Origin: Allobranchiibius sp. CTAmp26
GTDB lineage: Bacteria; Actinomycetota; Actinomycetes; Actinomycetales; Dermatophilaceae
NCBI RefSeq assembly: GCF_017565405.1
Contig: NZ_JAGEKR010000003.1
Location: 62,001 to 126,000 of the forward strand
Direction: 5' to 3'
Length of the DNA: 64,000 nt
Under the pieces are notes generated by a model. That model worked only from the letters and a program-made list of their open reading frames with translations. It was not told the origin of the DNA and did no database searches. Below are positions 43,986 through 52,476 of the stretch, one piece after another (within the stretch, counting starts at the first letter, position 1; every line of letters starts with the position of its first letter). The position numbers were made by a program, and so were the translations under genes.

Positions 43986-44507
43986 TCACCCCCGCTGCGG
44001 CTCGACGCGCGGGGCGGCGGCATCGGCCACCTGCACCACGACCACGTCCTGACCCTCCACAACGACCGTGGCCTCGATCTTCATCCCGCTGCGTAGCGAG
44101 CGGGCGATGAAGCACTCCCGGTGCGCGATCTCGACCAGCCGTTGCATCCGGTCGGTACGACTACCCGGGGCGAGCTCGATGCGCGGACGCAACTCGATCG
44201 ATTCCACCCACGCCGGCCCGTCCCCCTCGGTCATCAACCCGACCGCGTCGTCGTCGTACGCGACGACATCGAGTCGCGCTCGGGCGGCCACGGCCAGGAA
44301 CGACAGCAGCTGGCAGCTGCTGGCCGCCATCACGAGCAGCTGCTCGGGGTTGCGCGACTCCGGGTCACCGCCGAAGTGCGGGTCGCTGCTCATCCGCAGC
44401 GGATCGCCGGCGACGACCACTTGGTGCTCGCGGGGGTAGTGGTCGTACCCGATCCCGGTCGACCCCGCCCAGCTCAGCCGCGCGGCGTACCGGTGCTCCG
44501 TCACCAT
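43986..44507 (-). CDS. OsmC family peroxide-reducing protein
   Basis: The 173-residue product has the family layout with two Cys: the first in MAASSCQLLSFLAVAARARLDV and the second in HRECFIARSL. These pair as peroxidatic thiols that reduce organic hydroperoxides. The strand-helix order RNPEQLLVMAASS is typical. The ATG is at 44507. It lies between a TPR gene and a MarR gene, which fits oxidant or quinone-stress control. Confidence 0.9.
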   Translation of the reverse strand: MVTEHRYAARLSWAGSTGIGYDHYPREHQVVVAGDPLRMSSDPHFGGDPESRNPEQLLVMAASSCQLLSFLAVAARARLDVVAYDDDAVGLMTEGDGPAWVESIELRPRIELAPGSRTDRMQRLVEIAHRECFIARSLRSGMKIEATVVVEGQDVVVVQVADAAAPRVEPQRG

Positions 44508-44542
44508 CGACCCAGGCTAAGCGGCAGTCGACCCGTTGGAAC

Positions 44543-44564
44543 GCGCGCGCCAGAGAGCGCGCGC
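44543..44564. terminator. Hairpin between the MarR and OsmC genes
   Basis: 8-base arms GCGCGCGC flank CAGAGA, just after the MarR stop at 44570 on the minus strand. It probably ends or reduces read-through from marR into osmC. Confidence 0.65.
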
Positions 44565-44569
44565 CCTCC

Positions 44570-45082
44570 TTACAACGCCGGATCCACCTCGATGGGCAGG
44601 GGCTCGGTGGCGGCGTCGGGATCGATCTGCGCCAGGATCCGCCCGAGCGCCGCATGCAGGGCCTGCACGTCACCGGCCTCCAGGGGATCGAAGACGGCGG
44701 CCCGCACGGTCTGTACGTGCAGCGGCGCCGCAGTCATGGTCAGGTCGAGGCCGGCGTCGGTCAGCCGCACCAGGGTGCCCCGGCCGTCCTCCGGGTCGGG
44801 GAGTCGCAGCAGCAGCCCGCGGTGCTCCAGGCGGCGTACGACGTTGGACAGCCGGGTCGCCGAGGAGTTGACGACGCGGGCGAGGTCGCTGGCACGCAGG
44901 GTGCGGGACCGGCGTTCGGACAGCATCGCCAGGACCATGTACTCGAAGTAGCTCAGGCCGGCGTCGCGGCCGAGCTGCGCGTCGAGCACCGTCGGCAGCT
45001 TCACGACGGTGCGCACGATGTTCAGCCACGCGGCTCGCTCGTGCTCGTCGAGCCAGCGGATGTCGTCCTCTGCGGTCCCCAT
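44570..45082 (-). CDS. MarR family regulator divergent from the dioxygenase
   Basis: The 170-residue winged-helix protein has LRASDLARVVNSSATRLSNVVRRLEHRGLLLR and the wing RLPDPEDGRGTLVRLTDAG. TACCAT (45095-45090) lies 7 bases before the ATG, so its message may be leaderless. It is divergent from a DODA-type dioxygenase, with a perfect palindrome between them. MarR repressors paired with ring-cleaving dioxygenases often sense phenols or quinones; this is inference here. Confidence 0.88.
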   Translation of the reverse strand: MGTAEDDIRWLDEHERAAWLNIVRTVVKLPTVLDAQLGRDAGLSYFEYMVLAMLSERRSRTLRASDLARVVNSSATRLSNVVRRLEHRGLLLRLPDPEDGRGTLVRLTDAGLDLTMTAAPLHVQTVRAAVFDPLEAGDVQALHAALGRILAQIDPDAATEPLPIEVDPAL

Positions 45083-45112
45083 ACCGTCTATGGTATTTTA
45101 TTCAAGCTTGAA
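45081..45112. promoter_or_regulatory. MarR operator candidates
   Basis: A perfect 12-base palindrome TTCAAGCTTGAA (45101-45112) and an imperfect one ATACC...GGTAT (45081-45096) fill the gap between divergent genes. The first covers the upstream part of the leftward promoter and the expected start of the rightward transcript. Confidence 0.7.
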
Positions 45113-45133
45113 CTTTCTTGAGATAGAGGACCC

Positions 45134-46006
45134 ATGGACACGCCCACCCTCCCCGGCGCGGCATTCGACCGATTCCTGGCCACCACTGCCGCCCAGAGCA
45201 CGTCCCGTCGGCCTTGGACGCCGGCGGACGGCGCCCTGCCCGGGCTCTACCTCAGCCACGGCGCACCGCCCCTCTTCGACAACGCGCGGTGGATCGACCA
45301 GCTCTTCACCTGGGCGCAGGCCCTGCCGACCCCTCGCGCCATCCTGATCGTGAGCGCGCACTGGGAGTCCGCGCCGCTCACCATCTCAGCCAGCGCCGCG
45401 AACACCCCGTTGGTCTACGACTTCGGCGGTTTCGCGCAGCGGTTCTTCGAGATGACGTATGCGACGCCGGACGCGAGTGCGCTCGCTACGCGAGTGGCCG
45501 CGCTCATGCCGGACTCTGAGCCGGTCCATCAGGACACCCGCCGCGGGCTGGACCACGGAGCCTGGGTGCCCCTCAAGGTGATGTACCCCGACGGCGACGT
45601 GCCGGTGCTGCAGATGTCGATGCCGACCCACGACCCGCAGCGGCTCATGGACCTGGGCAGGCGACTGCGCCCGTTGCGCGAAGAGGGCGTGCTCGTGATC
45701 GGGTCCGGGTTCATGACCCACGGGCTGCCCTACCTCACCCGCGAGGCCTTCTTCGACAACCAGGTGCCGAGTTGGTCCCGCGACTTCGACGAGTGGGCCG
45801 CCGACGCGTTGGCCCGTGGCGACGTCGATCTGCTGTCGGCGTACCGCGACCGCGCTCCGGGTCTGCGATTCGCGCACCCCACGGTGGAGCACTACACCCC
45901 GCTCTTCGTCACCCTCGGCGCGGCGACCGAAGCCGACGCACCCGTGCAGACCACCATCGAGGGCTACGAGTTCGGGCTCTCGAAGCGTTCGTTCCAGGTC
46001 GCCTGA
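45134..46006 (+). CDS. DODA-type extradiol ring-cleavage dioxygenase
   Basis: The 290-residue product belongs to the LigB/YgiD class. Candidate metal ligands are His in LSHGAPP near residue 42, HWES near 76 and the His in MTHGLPYL near 198; GLDHGAWVPL near 137 holds the family catalytic His. Such enzymes open catechol or DOPA rings with Fe or Zn. AGAGGA lies before the ATG at 45134. The divergent MarR gene and operator suggest induction by an aromatic or quinone. Confidence 0.9.
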   Translation: MDTPTLPGAAFDRFLATTAAQSTSRRPWTPADGALPGLYLSHGAPPLFDNARWIDQLFTWAQALPTPRAILIVSAHWESAPLTISASAANTPLVYDFGGFAQRFFEMTYATPDASALATRVAALMPDSEPVHQDTRRGLDHGAWVPLKVMYPDGDVPVLQMSMPTHDPQRLMDLGRRLRPLREEGVLVIGSGFMTHGLPYLTREAFFDNQVPSWSRDFDEWAADALARGDVDLLSAYRDRAPGLRFAHPTVEHYTPLFVTLGAATEADAPVQTTIEGYEFGLSKRSFQVA

Positions 46007-46025
46007 TACCTCCGGCGCGCCCGGC

Positions 46026-47564
46026 TCAGCCGTTCTCGAGCCGGGCGAGCAGCGCGTCGCCGACCGGCACCCCGAGACCGGTGCAGGCGTCCCAACCCTG
46101 CTTGGCCTTGTACGCACCGTTCTTGCCGCTCGTGATGTCACGGAAGCCCACCGGCACGACACCGGCGACCGCACCGGTGTAGAGCGTGGTGTGGACGTCG
46201 GTGAACCGGTGTCCGGTCGCCTGCACCAGGCGCGCGGTGAGCGCCGCCCACAGTGGAGCGACCGCGCTGGTGCCGCCGATGACCGTGTCGGTGCCGTCGA
46301 TCCGCACCTGGTATCCGGTGGCGGGATCGGCCACGCCGGCGACATCCGGTACGCCGCGTCCGGTGCCCCCGCCCTTGCGGGACGGGACTCCGACGTTCGC
46401 CTGGTAGGCCGGCACCGGGAACGCGTCCGAGACACCGCCACCCGTGGCGCCGCCGCCGGTGCCGTTGTTCCACACCGTCTCGGAACTGACGGTGGTGTCG
46501 GTGGCCTGCAGGGAGGTGCCGCCGCAGGAGAGGGCGTGCGGGCTGGAGCTCGGGAAGTCGCAGTGCACCCCGACCCCGCTGTCGGAGGATCCGCTGTCAC
46601 CCGCCGCGGTGGTGACCACGACACCGAGAGCGCCGGCGTCCGCGAAGGCGGCGTCCATCGCGGTCCTCGCCTGCGCGGTCCACTGGTCCTCGCTCTGACC
46701 CCAGCTGATGCTGACGGCTGCCGGCGCAGGCGTCGCGTGCACCGCTTCGGTCACCGCGTCGAGGAACCCGGCATCGGTGTTGGGCGCGAAGTAGACCTTG
46801 ATCTGCGACTTGGGCGCCAGGGCACCCACCACCTCGATGTCGAGCAGGACCTCGCCGTCCGGCCCGTTGGCGTCGCCGGTCGGCGCGTTCGCTGCTCCGT
46901 CGACACCCACGGCGGAGACGGCGGGCGACCCCACTCCGAGCTTGGTGAAGTACGCGTCGAGGTCGGCCTGCTGGTACCCGCCGCCCAGTTCGATGATGGC
47001 GACCACCTGATCGGTGCCGTCGGTGCCCGCGGGGAAGTGGTAGATCTCGCCGAGCTGGACCGGAGTGTACGACGTCGCGGCAGCACTGGCGTGCACGAAC
47101 CGCTCGCGCGCCTGGTCACGATCGTCCAACCCCAGCACCGCGGTCACCGCGCCCGCGAACCCTGGGGGGACGGTCACCTCGCCCGTTCGCATCCGGAACG
47201 ATCCGTGCTCCCCGTGCGCCACACTCAGTTCGACGTCGAACAGCTTCTTGAGCACGGCGTACGTGCCCCGCACGACCACGAGGCGACCCGCGGGATTCTC
47301 CGAGACCACCTGCGCACCGGCGGCGGTCACGACCGAACGCACGGCCTCGAGGTCGGCCGGATCCGCGCCGTACCGCTCACCGAGCTCGGCGGTGTCGATC
47401 GGGTCGGAGGCATGGCCGGCCGCCGGCAGTTCCGCACGTCGACGCAGTACCAACGTCACGTCGATCTCCTGGTCATCGGGGACCGGGCCGGACGTGGTCA
47501 CCCCCTCCACGGCATCTCGACCGCTGCCCTGCACCGTGGACCGGTCGCCAGATTGGTTCGCCAT
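46026..47564 (-). CDS. Sedolisin-type (S53) peptidase without signal peptide
   Basis: The 512-residue protein has a Pro-kumamolisin-like activation domain (about residues 30-160) and the S53 catalytic domain. The expected Glu and Asp lie in GEVLLDIE, the oxyanion Asp in AAGDSGSS, and the Ser in GGTSAVAP. The C-terminal Ca site region is present (FRDITSGKNGAY). No signal sequence is visible at the N-terminus, which is odd because most sedolisins are exported. Export by another route or a cytosolic or lysis-released form is possible. Confidence 0.88.
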   Translation of the reverse strand: MANQSGDRSTVQGSGRDAVEGVTTSGPVPDDQEIDVTLVLRRRAELPAAGHASDPIDTAELGERYGADPADLEAVRSVVTAAGAQVVSENPAGRLVVVRGTYAVLKKLFDVELSVAHGEHGSFRMRTGEVTVPPGFAGAVTAVLGLDDRDQARERFVHASAAATSYTPVQLGEIYHFPAGTDGTDQVVAIIELGGGYQQADLDAYFTKLGVGSPAVSAVGVDGAANAPTGDANGPDGEVLLDIEVVGALAPKSQIKVYFAPNTDAGFLDAVTEAVHATPAPAAVSISWGQSEDQWTAQARTAMDAAFADAGALGVVVTTAAGDSGSSDSGVGVHCDFPSSSPHALSCGGTSLQATDTTVSSETVWNNGTGGGATGGGVSDAFPVPAYQANVGVPSRKGGGTGRGVPDVAGVADPATGYQVRIDGTDTVIGGTSAVAPLWAALTARLVQATGHRFTDVHTTLYTGAVAGVVPVGFRDITSGKNGAYKAKQGWDACTGLGVPVGDALLARLENG

Positions 47565-47672
47565 CGCGCCCTCCAGAGTCTTGAGATCGGGGTATCCATA
47601 GTGCCCCCGATCACCGACGGCCGGAGGCCGTTCCGTCAGCTCGGGCGGGCGTTCACGACCGATCAGTTCCGC

Positions 47673-48476
47673 TCACCCGGTGCCACCAGCCCCGGCGTCC
47701 GCGTCGGCGGGCACCTTCGTCGCGACGTGGACCACTACCCCGCGCTCCCGGAAGGCGGCCACGTCCGCACGATCCGCTCGCCAGTCCGTGACGAGATGGG
47801 TGATCCGATCGGTGTCCAGGGTTCGACACATCGTGTCGACCCCCAGCTTGGTGTGGTCGGCGAGGACGACGGCCTCGGACGCCGCGCGCACGATGGCCCG
47901 GTCCGAGCTCGCCACCTGCACGTTCGGGGTCGAGAGGCCATGATCGACGCTCAGACCGTTGCCCGAGAGGAACGCGCGGTGCAGGCGCAGGTCGGCGAGG
48001 CTGCGCTCGGTCTCGGCGCCGACCAGAGCGAACGTCGACCCTCGAAGGGTGCCTCCCGTCACGATCACCTCGACCGAACTTCCGGCCAGTTTCTCTGCGA
48101 CCAGAAGGGAATTGGTGACCACCGTCAGGTCACGGAAGCCGGTCAGCTGCTGCGCGAGCGCCTGCGTCGTACTCCCGGCACCGAGCAGGATCGCGTCGCC
48201 CTCCTGGACCAGGCCTGCCGCCGCGACGGCGATGGCCACCTTCTCGTCGGCGGCGACGGAGAACTTCTGCAGATAGGACAGTTCGTGGGTGAGCCCCCCG
48301 GGCAGCACCGCGCCGCCGTGGCTGCGGTTCAGCAGGTTCTCCTGCTCCAGCGATCGCAGATCACGCCGGATGGTGACCTCGGAGGAGCCCGTCGTCTCGA
48401 CCAGGGCGCGCAGCGAGACCACGCCCCGGGACCGCACGATCTCCAGGATGGCCGCACGCCGCTCCGCTGCAATCAC
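47673..48476 (-). CDS. DeoR family regulator of the sugar ABC operon
   Basis: The 267-residue protein has an N-terminal DeoR helix-turn-helix (VVSLRALVETTGSSEVTIRRDLRSLEQENLL) and a sugar-phosphate sensing domain (GAGSTTQALAQQL, VTNSLLVAEKL, VTGGTLRGSTFALVG, ADHTKLG). The start is the GTG at 48476. It is divergent from the ABC importer and probably represses it until a phosphorylated sugar is made. The ligand is unknown. Confidence 0.9.
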   Translation of the reverse strand: MIAAERRAAILEIVRSRGVVSLRALVETTGSSEVTIRRDLRSLEQENLLNRSHGGAVLPGGLTHELSYLQKFSVAADEKVAIAVAAAGLVQEGDAILLGAGSTTQALAQQLTGFRDLTVVTNSLLVAEKLAGSSVEVIVTGGTLRGSTFALVGAETERSLADLRLHRAFLSGNGLSVDHGLSTPNVQVASSDRAIVRAASEAVVLADHTKLGVDTMCRTLDTDRITHLVTDWRADRADVAAFRERGVVVHVATKVPADADAGAGGTG

Positions 48477-48532
48477 TGCCCATCACCACCTCTCGGACGC
48501 CGGATGAGCCGCACGGTACCGGAACCCGTCCC

Positions 48533-48602
48533 TCAAGACGGTTCTTGATCGTATTCGATCGCAATGGAAAGCGCAGCCATCGTCGCCGTACGACACTCGT
48601 AC
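48533..48602. promoter_or_regulatory. Candidate DeoR operators
   Basis: Three short dyads lie in the divergent gap: TCAAGA-CGGT-TCTTGA (48533-48548), GATCG-TATT-CGATC (48547-48560) and GTACGA-CAC-TCGTAC (48588-48602). The first two are fused in one block. They suit tandem DeoR binding. Confidence 0.55.
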
Positions 48603-48665
48603 AGCGACCTGGGCGAGGTCCGGTGCATCGCAAATCCGGAGTTTCGCATCGTTAGGTGATCGTTA

Positions 48666-48694
48666 TTGACCGCTCTCGTTCGGGCGAGTTAGAT
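48666..48694 (+). promoter_or_regulatory. Promoter of the sugar ABC operon
   Basis: TTGACC (48666-48671), a 17-base spacer and TTAGAT (48689-48694) form a good sigma-70-like promoter about 50 bases upstream of the ATG at 48745. Confidence 0.75.
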
Positions 48695-48744
48695 GAAGGC
48701 CACGCCGCGACGTGACGGCGATCACATTGGAAGAGGTGTGCACG

Positions 48745-49878
48745 ATGGTTCGACTGGTTGGACTCGGCCCACGGAATCTGAGGTCCGCAGGGGTGGCGGC
48801 AGTGGCGGCGGCGATGGTCCTCGGCACCGCCGGCTGCACCAAGAGCAGCAGTTCGGGGAATTCGTCGTCGGCCGGGAGCAGCAGCAGCGGTTCCTCGTCG
48901 TCGAGCAGCGGTGGCGGTCAGCAGCAGGTGCAGACCGCGGCAGGAGGTTCCGGGCCCGCCTGCACCTCGACCAAGTACGGCGCCCCCAAACTCGATCTCA
49001 CCAAGGTCACGGTGGGCTTCTCCCAATCCGAGTCCACCAGCAACCCGTTCCGGGCGACCGAGACCAAGTCGATCACCGACGAGGCCAAGCGCCTCGGCAT
49101 CAAGCTGATCCAGCGCAACGCCAACGCCAATGTGTCGCAACAGAACACCGACATCCAGGACATGATCTCCCAGGGTGCCAAGGTGCTGATCGTGGCTCCG
49201 GAGAACTCCGACGGCCTGACCCCGGCGCTGACGGCGGCCAAGGCCAAGCACATCCCCGTCCTCACCATCGACCGCACGGTCAAGGGCACCGCCTGCAGCG
49301 ACTTCATCGGCTTCATCGGCTCCAACTTCTACAAGCAGGCGCAGATCTCGGCCGACGATCTCGCCGGCGGGATGGGCGGCAAGGGCGAGGTGGCGGTGCT
49401 GCAGGGCACCTCCGGCAACAACGTCGCGACCGACCGCACCAATGGATTCACGAGCCAGATCAAGGCCAAGTACCCGAACATCAAGGTCGTCGCGTCGCAG
49501 ACCGCCAACTTCGACCAGGCCACCGGTCAGAAGGTGATGGAGCAGATCCTGCAGAGCCACCCGAAGCTGACCGGCGTCTACGCCGAGAACGACACGATGG
49601 CCCTCGGTGCGATCCAGGCCATCCGTGCCGCGGGCAAGACGCCCGGCAAGGACATCAAGGTCGTCGCGATCGACGGCACGCAGCAGTGCGTGCAGGACGT
49701 TGCGAACGGCGTGATGGTCGCCGACGTGGAGACCAACCCGCGCTTCGGGCCGCTGGCGTTCTCGTCGCTGCAGAAGTTCTACGGCTCGACCGGCACCTCG
49801 ACGAAGGTCATCATCGCCGACCACCACTTCACCAAGGACAACGCCAAGGCCGCGCTCTCCAACGGCGACGTGTACTGA
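48745..49878 (+). CDS. Sugar ABC transporter substrate-binding lipoprotein
   Basis: The 377-residue product has a lipoprotein signal with Cys in LGTAGC (near residue 31), a Ser/Gly/Gln-rich linker of about 40 residues, and a type I periplasmic binding fold (VTVGFSQSESTSNPFRATETKSI, VLIVAPENSDGL, IPVLTIDRTVKG, GVYAENDTMALGAIQAI). The pattern is close to YtfQ/RbsB-type pentose or hexose binders. GAAGAGG lies before the ATG at 48745. First gene of the importer operon. Confidence 0.92.
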   Translation: MVRLVGLGPRNLRSAGVAAVAAAMVLGTAGCTKSSSSGNSSSAGSSSSGSSSSSSGGGQQQVQTAAGGSGPACTSTKYGAPKLDLTKVTVGFSQSESTSNPFRATETKSITDEAKRLGIKLIQRNANANVSQQNTDIQDMISQGAKVLIVAPENSDGLTPALTAAKAKHIPVLTIDRTVKGTACSDFIGFIGSNFYKQAQISADDLAGGMGGKGEVAVLQGTSGNNVATDRTNGFTSQIKAKYPNIKVVASQTANFDQATGQKVMEQILQSHPKLTGVYAENDTMALGAIQAIRAAGKTPGKDIKVVAIDGTQQCVQDVANGVMVADVETNPRFGPLAFSSLQKFYGSTGTSTKVIIADHHFTKDNAKAALSNGDVY

Positions 49879-49948
49879 TCCTCGACCACGGAGCGATGGG
49901 GCGCGGGATCCTGAGGTGCCCCGCCCCATCGCTGCGCGAAAGGTTCTG

Positions 49949-51505
49949 ATGTCCGACTCATCCGGCGTCGTGCTCCGTCTGGACGGCGTCAGCAAGTCCT
50001 TCCCCGGCGTCCGCGCGCTGCGCGACGTCTCCCTCGAACTGCGGGCCGGCGAGGTGCACGCCCTCGTCGGCGAGAACGGCGCCGGCAAGTCCACGCTCAT
50101 CAAGATCTCGACCGGCGTCTACACCGCGGACGAGGGCGAGGTGCGGCTGCTCGACGCACCCGTCAGCTTCACCGACCCGTTGCAGGCCCAGGCGGCCGGC
50201 ATCTCGACCATCTATCAAGAGGTCAACCTCATCCCGCTGATGAGCGTGGCCCGCAACCTCTACCTCGGCCGCGAACCGCGCCGGTTCGGCCTGGTCGACA
50301 CCGCGCGGATGAACCGTGACGCCCGGGCCCGGTTGCGCGAGTTCGGGATCGACGTCAACCCCGCGCGGCCGCTGCGGTCGTTAGCGCTCGGCGCGCAGCA
50401 GATGGTCTCGATCGCCCGAGCCGTCGAGATCGATGCCCGGGTCGTCATCATGGACGAGCCCACGTCGTCGCTGGAGAAGCGCGAGGTGGAGACGCTCTTC
50501 ACCGTGATCGAGCGGCTGGCCGCCTCCGGGATCGCGATCCTCTACGTGAGCCACCGGATGGAGGAGCTCTACCGGATCTGCGACCGGGTCACCGTGATGC
50601 GCGACGGTCAGGTCGTCGGGTCGAGCGCGATGGCGGACATCGACCGGCTGCAGCTGGTGTCGATGATGCTGGGGCGCGACGCGAGCGATCTGCGTCAGCA
50701 CGGCAGCACCGCGTTCGCCGAGGGCCGTGACGTCGAGGACGACGTCGTCCTGCGCACGCAGGGGCTCAACGTGCGCCACACGCTGGAGGACGTGTCGCTC
50801 GACATACGGCGCGGCGAGGTCGTCGGGCTGGGTGGCCTGCTGGGCGCGGGCCGCAGCGAGACCGCCCGGGCGATCGTGGGCGCTCTGCACGCGGAGTCCG
50901 GCGAGGTCGCCGTCAACGGCAAGCGGCTGCGGCGCCGTTCGCCGGCCGCTGCGATCCGCGCGGGCATCGCGATGCTGCCCGAGGACCGCAAACTCGATGG
51001 CATCGTGCCCGGCCTGTCGGTGCGGGAGAACATCGTGCTCGCGGCCCTCCCGCGGCTGTCCCGGATGGGTCTGGTGCAGCGCTCCAAGCAGGACGAGATC
51101 GTCTCGTTCTTCATCGATCGGCTGCAGATCAAGGTCTCCAGCCCCGCCCAGCGGGTCTCGGATCTGTCCGGCGGCAATCAGCAGAAGGTGCTGCTCGCCC
51201 GCTGGCTGTGCCTGCACCCCAAGGCCCTGCTCCTGGACGAGCCGACCCGCGGGATCGACGTCGGCGCCAAGGCCGAGGTGCAGGGGCTCATCGAGGAGCT
51301 CGCGCGGGACGGGCTCGCGGTGCTGCTGATCTCCTCCGACCTTGAGGAGTTGATCGAGGGTTCGGACCGGATCGTGGTCCTACGGGAGGGGAAGGTCGTG
51401 GACAACCTCACCGGGGACGCCGTCACCGACGACAACCTCATGCGTGCTCTCGCCGCTGACCCCTCCAGATCCGATGACGCGCAACCGGCGAAGGACTCCT
51501 CATGA
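49949..51505 (+). CDS. Sugar ABC importer ATPase with two nucleotide domains
   Basis: The 518-residue protein has two ABC modules. The N-terminal one has Walker A [9 protein letters not shown] and a signature [18 protein letters not shown]. The C-terminal one has a degenerate Walker A ([13 protein letters not shown]) and a normal signature [25 protein letters not shown]. This is the RbsA/YtfR/XylG design. The ATG at 49949 has GAAAGG upstream. The end overlaps the first permease by 4 bases. Confidence 0.94.
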   Translation: [518 protein letters not shown]

Positions 51506-52476
51506 CCGCCACCCTGACCTCGACGAAGGCCGAGCAGCCCGTGGGGCGCAGGCGGTGGGCCGGACCCGTGGCCAAGTACGCCGTCTACGCCGGCATCGTC
51601 GTCCTCATCGTCGTCAACGCCGTGATGAGCTCCACGTTCCTCAGCCTAGACAACCTGCGCGTGCAGCTCTACCAGGCCGTGCCGGTGCTGATTGTCGCGC
51701 TCGGCATGGCGTTGGTGATCGGCACGGAGGGCATCGACCTGTCGGTGGGCGGCGTCATCGCGCTCACCTCGGCGGTGCTGCCGCTCTACCTCGGCTACGG
51801 GGTGTGGGTCGCGATCGCCCTCGCGATCCTGGCCGGCGGGGTCTGCGGCGCGATCTCCGGGAGTCTGGTCGCCTTCGCCCGCGTGCAACCGATCGTCGCG
51901 ACGCTGTCCCTGATGATCGGGTTACGCGGGCTGGCGGTGATCATGAACGGCGCCACGGCCAAGCCGATCAACGACTCCACCCTGCTCAACCTCGGCCTCA
52001 CCGGGTGGTTCGGGCTGCCGCAGATGGCCTACATCGGCGCCGGGCTCGTGGCGGTCATCGCCTTCGTGGTCCGGCGCACGACGCTGGGCCGCAACCTGGT
52101 GGCCGTCGGCGACAACGCGTCGGCGAGCTTCCTGGCCGGGCTGCCGGTGCGCCGCATCCTGCTCTCGGTCTACGTGATCTCCGGGATGCTCGCCGCCGTC
52201 GCCGGCGTCCTGATCGCGGGTCACGGCGCGTACGCCGACCCGGCCAACTACGGGCTCAACTACGAGCTGCTCGCGATCACCGCCGTCGTGGTGGGCGGAA
52301 CTCCGTTGAGCGGCGGCCAGATCCGCGTGATCGGCACCGTCGCCGGCACGATCTTCATGCAGTTGGTCTCCGCGACCCTGATCCAGAACAACGTCAAGAA
52401 CTCCTACGAGCAGATGATCGAGGCCGTCATCATCTGCATCGCCGTGTTCATCGCCCGGGAGAGTGCGAACCGATGA
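51502..52476 (+). CDS. Sugar ABC importer permease 1 (YtfT/RbsC-like)
   Basis: The 324-residue protein has about 8-10 membrane helices and the RbsC-family segments ALGMALVIGTEGIDLSVGGV and AITAVVVGGTPLSGGQIRVIGTVAG. It overlaps both neighbours (ATGA). Together with the next gene it forms a permease pair, as in E. coli YtfT/YjfF. Confidence 0.92.
   Translation: MTATLTSTKAEQPVGRRRWAGPVAKYAVYAGIVVLIVVNAVMSSTFLSLDNLRVQLYQAVPVLIVALGMALVIGTEGIDLSVGGVIALTSAVLPLYLGYGVWVAIALAILAGGVCGAISGSLVAFARVQPIVATLSLMIGLRGLAVIMNGATAKPINDSTLLNLGLTGWFGLPQMAYIGAGLVAVIAFVVRRTTLGRNLVAVGDNASASFLAGLPVRRILLSVYVISGMLAAVAGVLIAGHGAYADPANYGLNYELLAITAVVVGGTPLSGGQIRVIGTVAGTIFMQLVSATLIQNNVKNSYEQMIEAVIICIAVFIARESANR

Noticed and set aside
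42276-46006. Horizontally acquired stress island
   Set aside because: Base composition and codon use match the surroundings, and no integrase, direct repeat or tRNA border is present.
45816-48548. 910-codon plus-strand frame over the sedolisin and DeoR genes
   Set aside because: It crosses two supported genes on the other strand and is Arg/His/Gly-rich without motifs.
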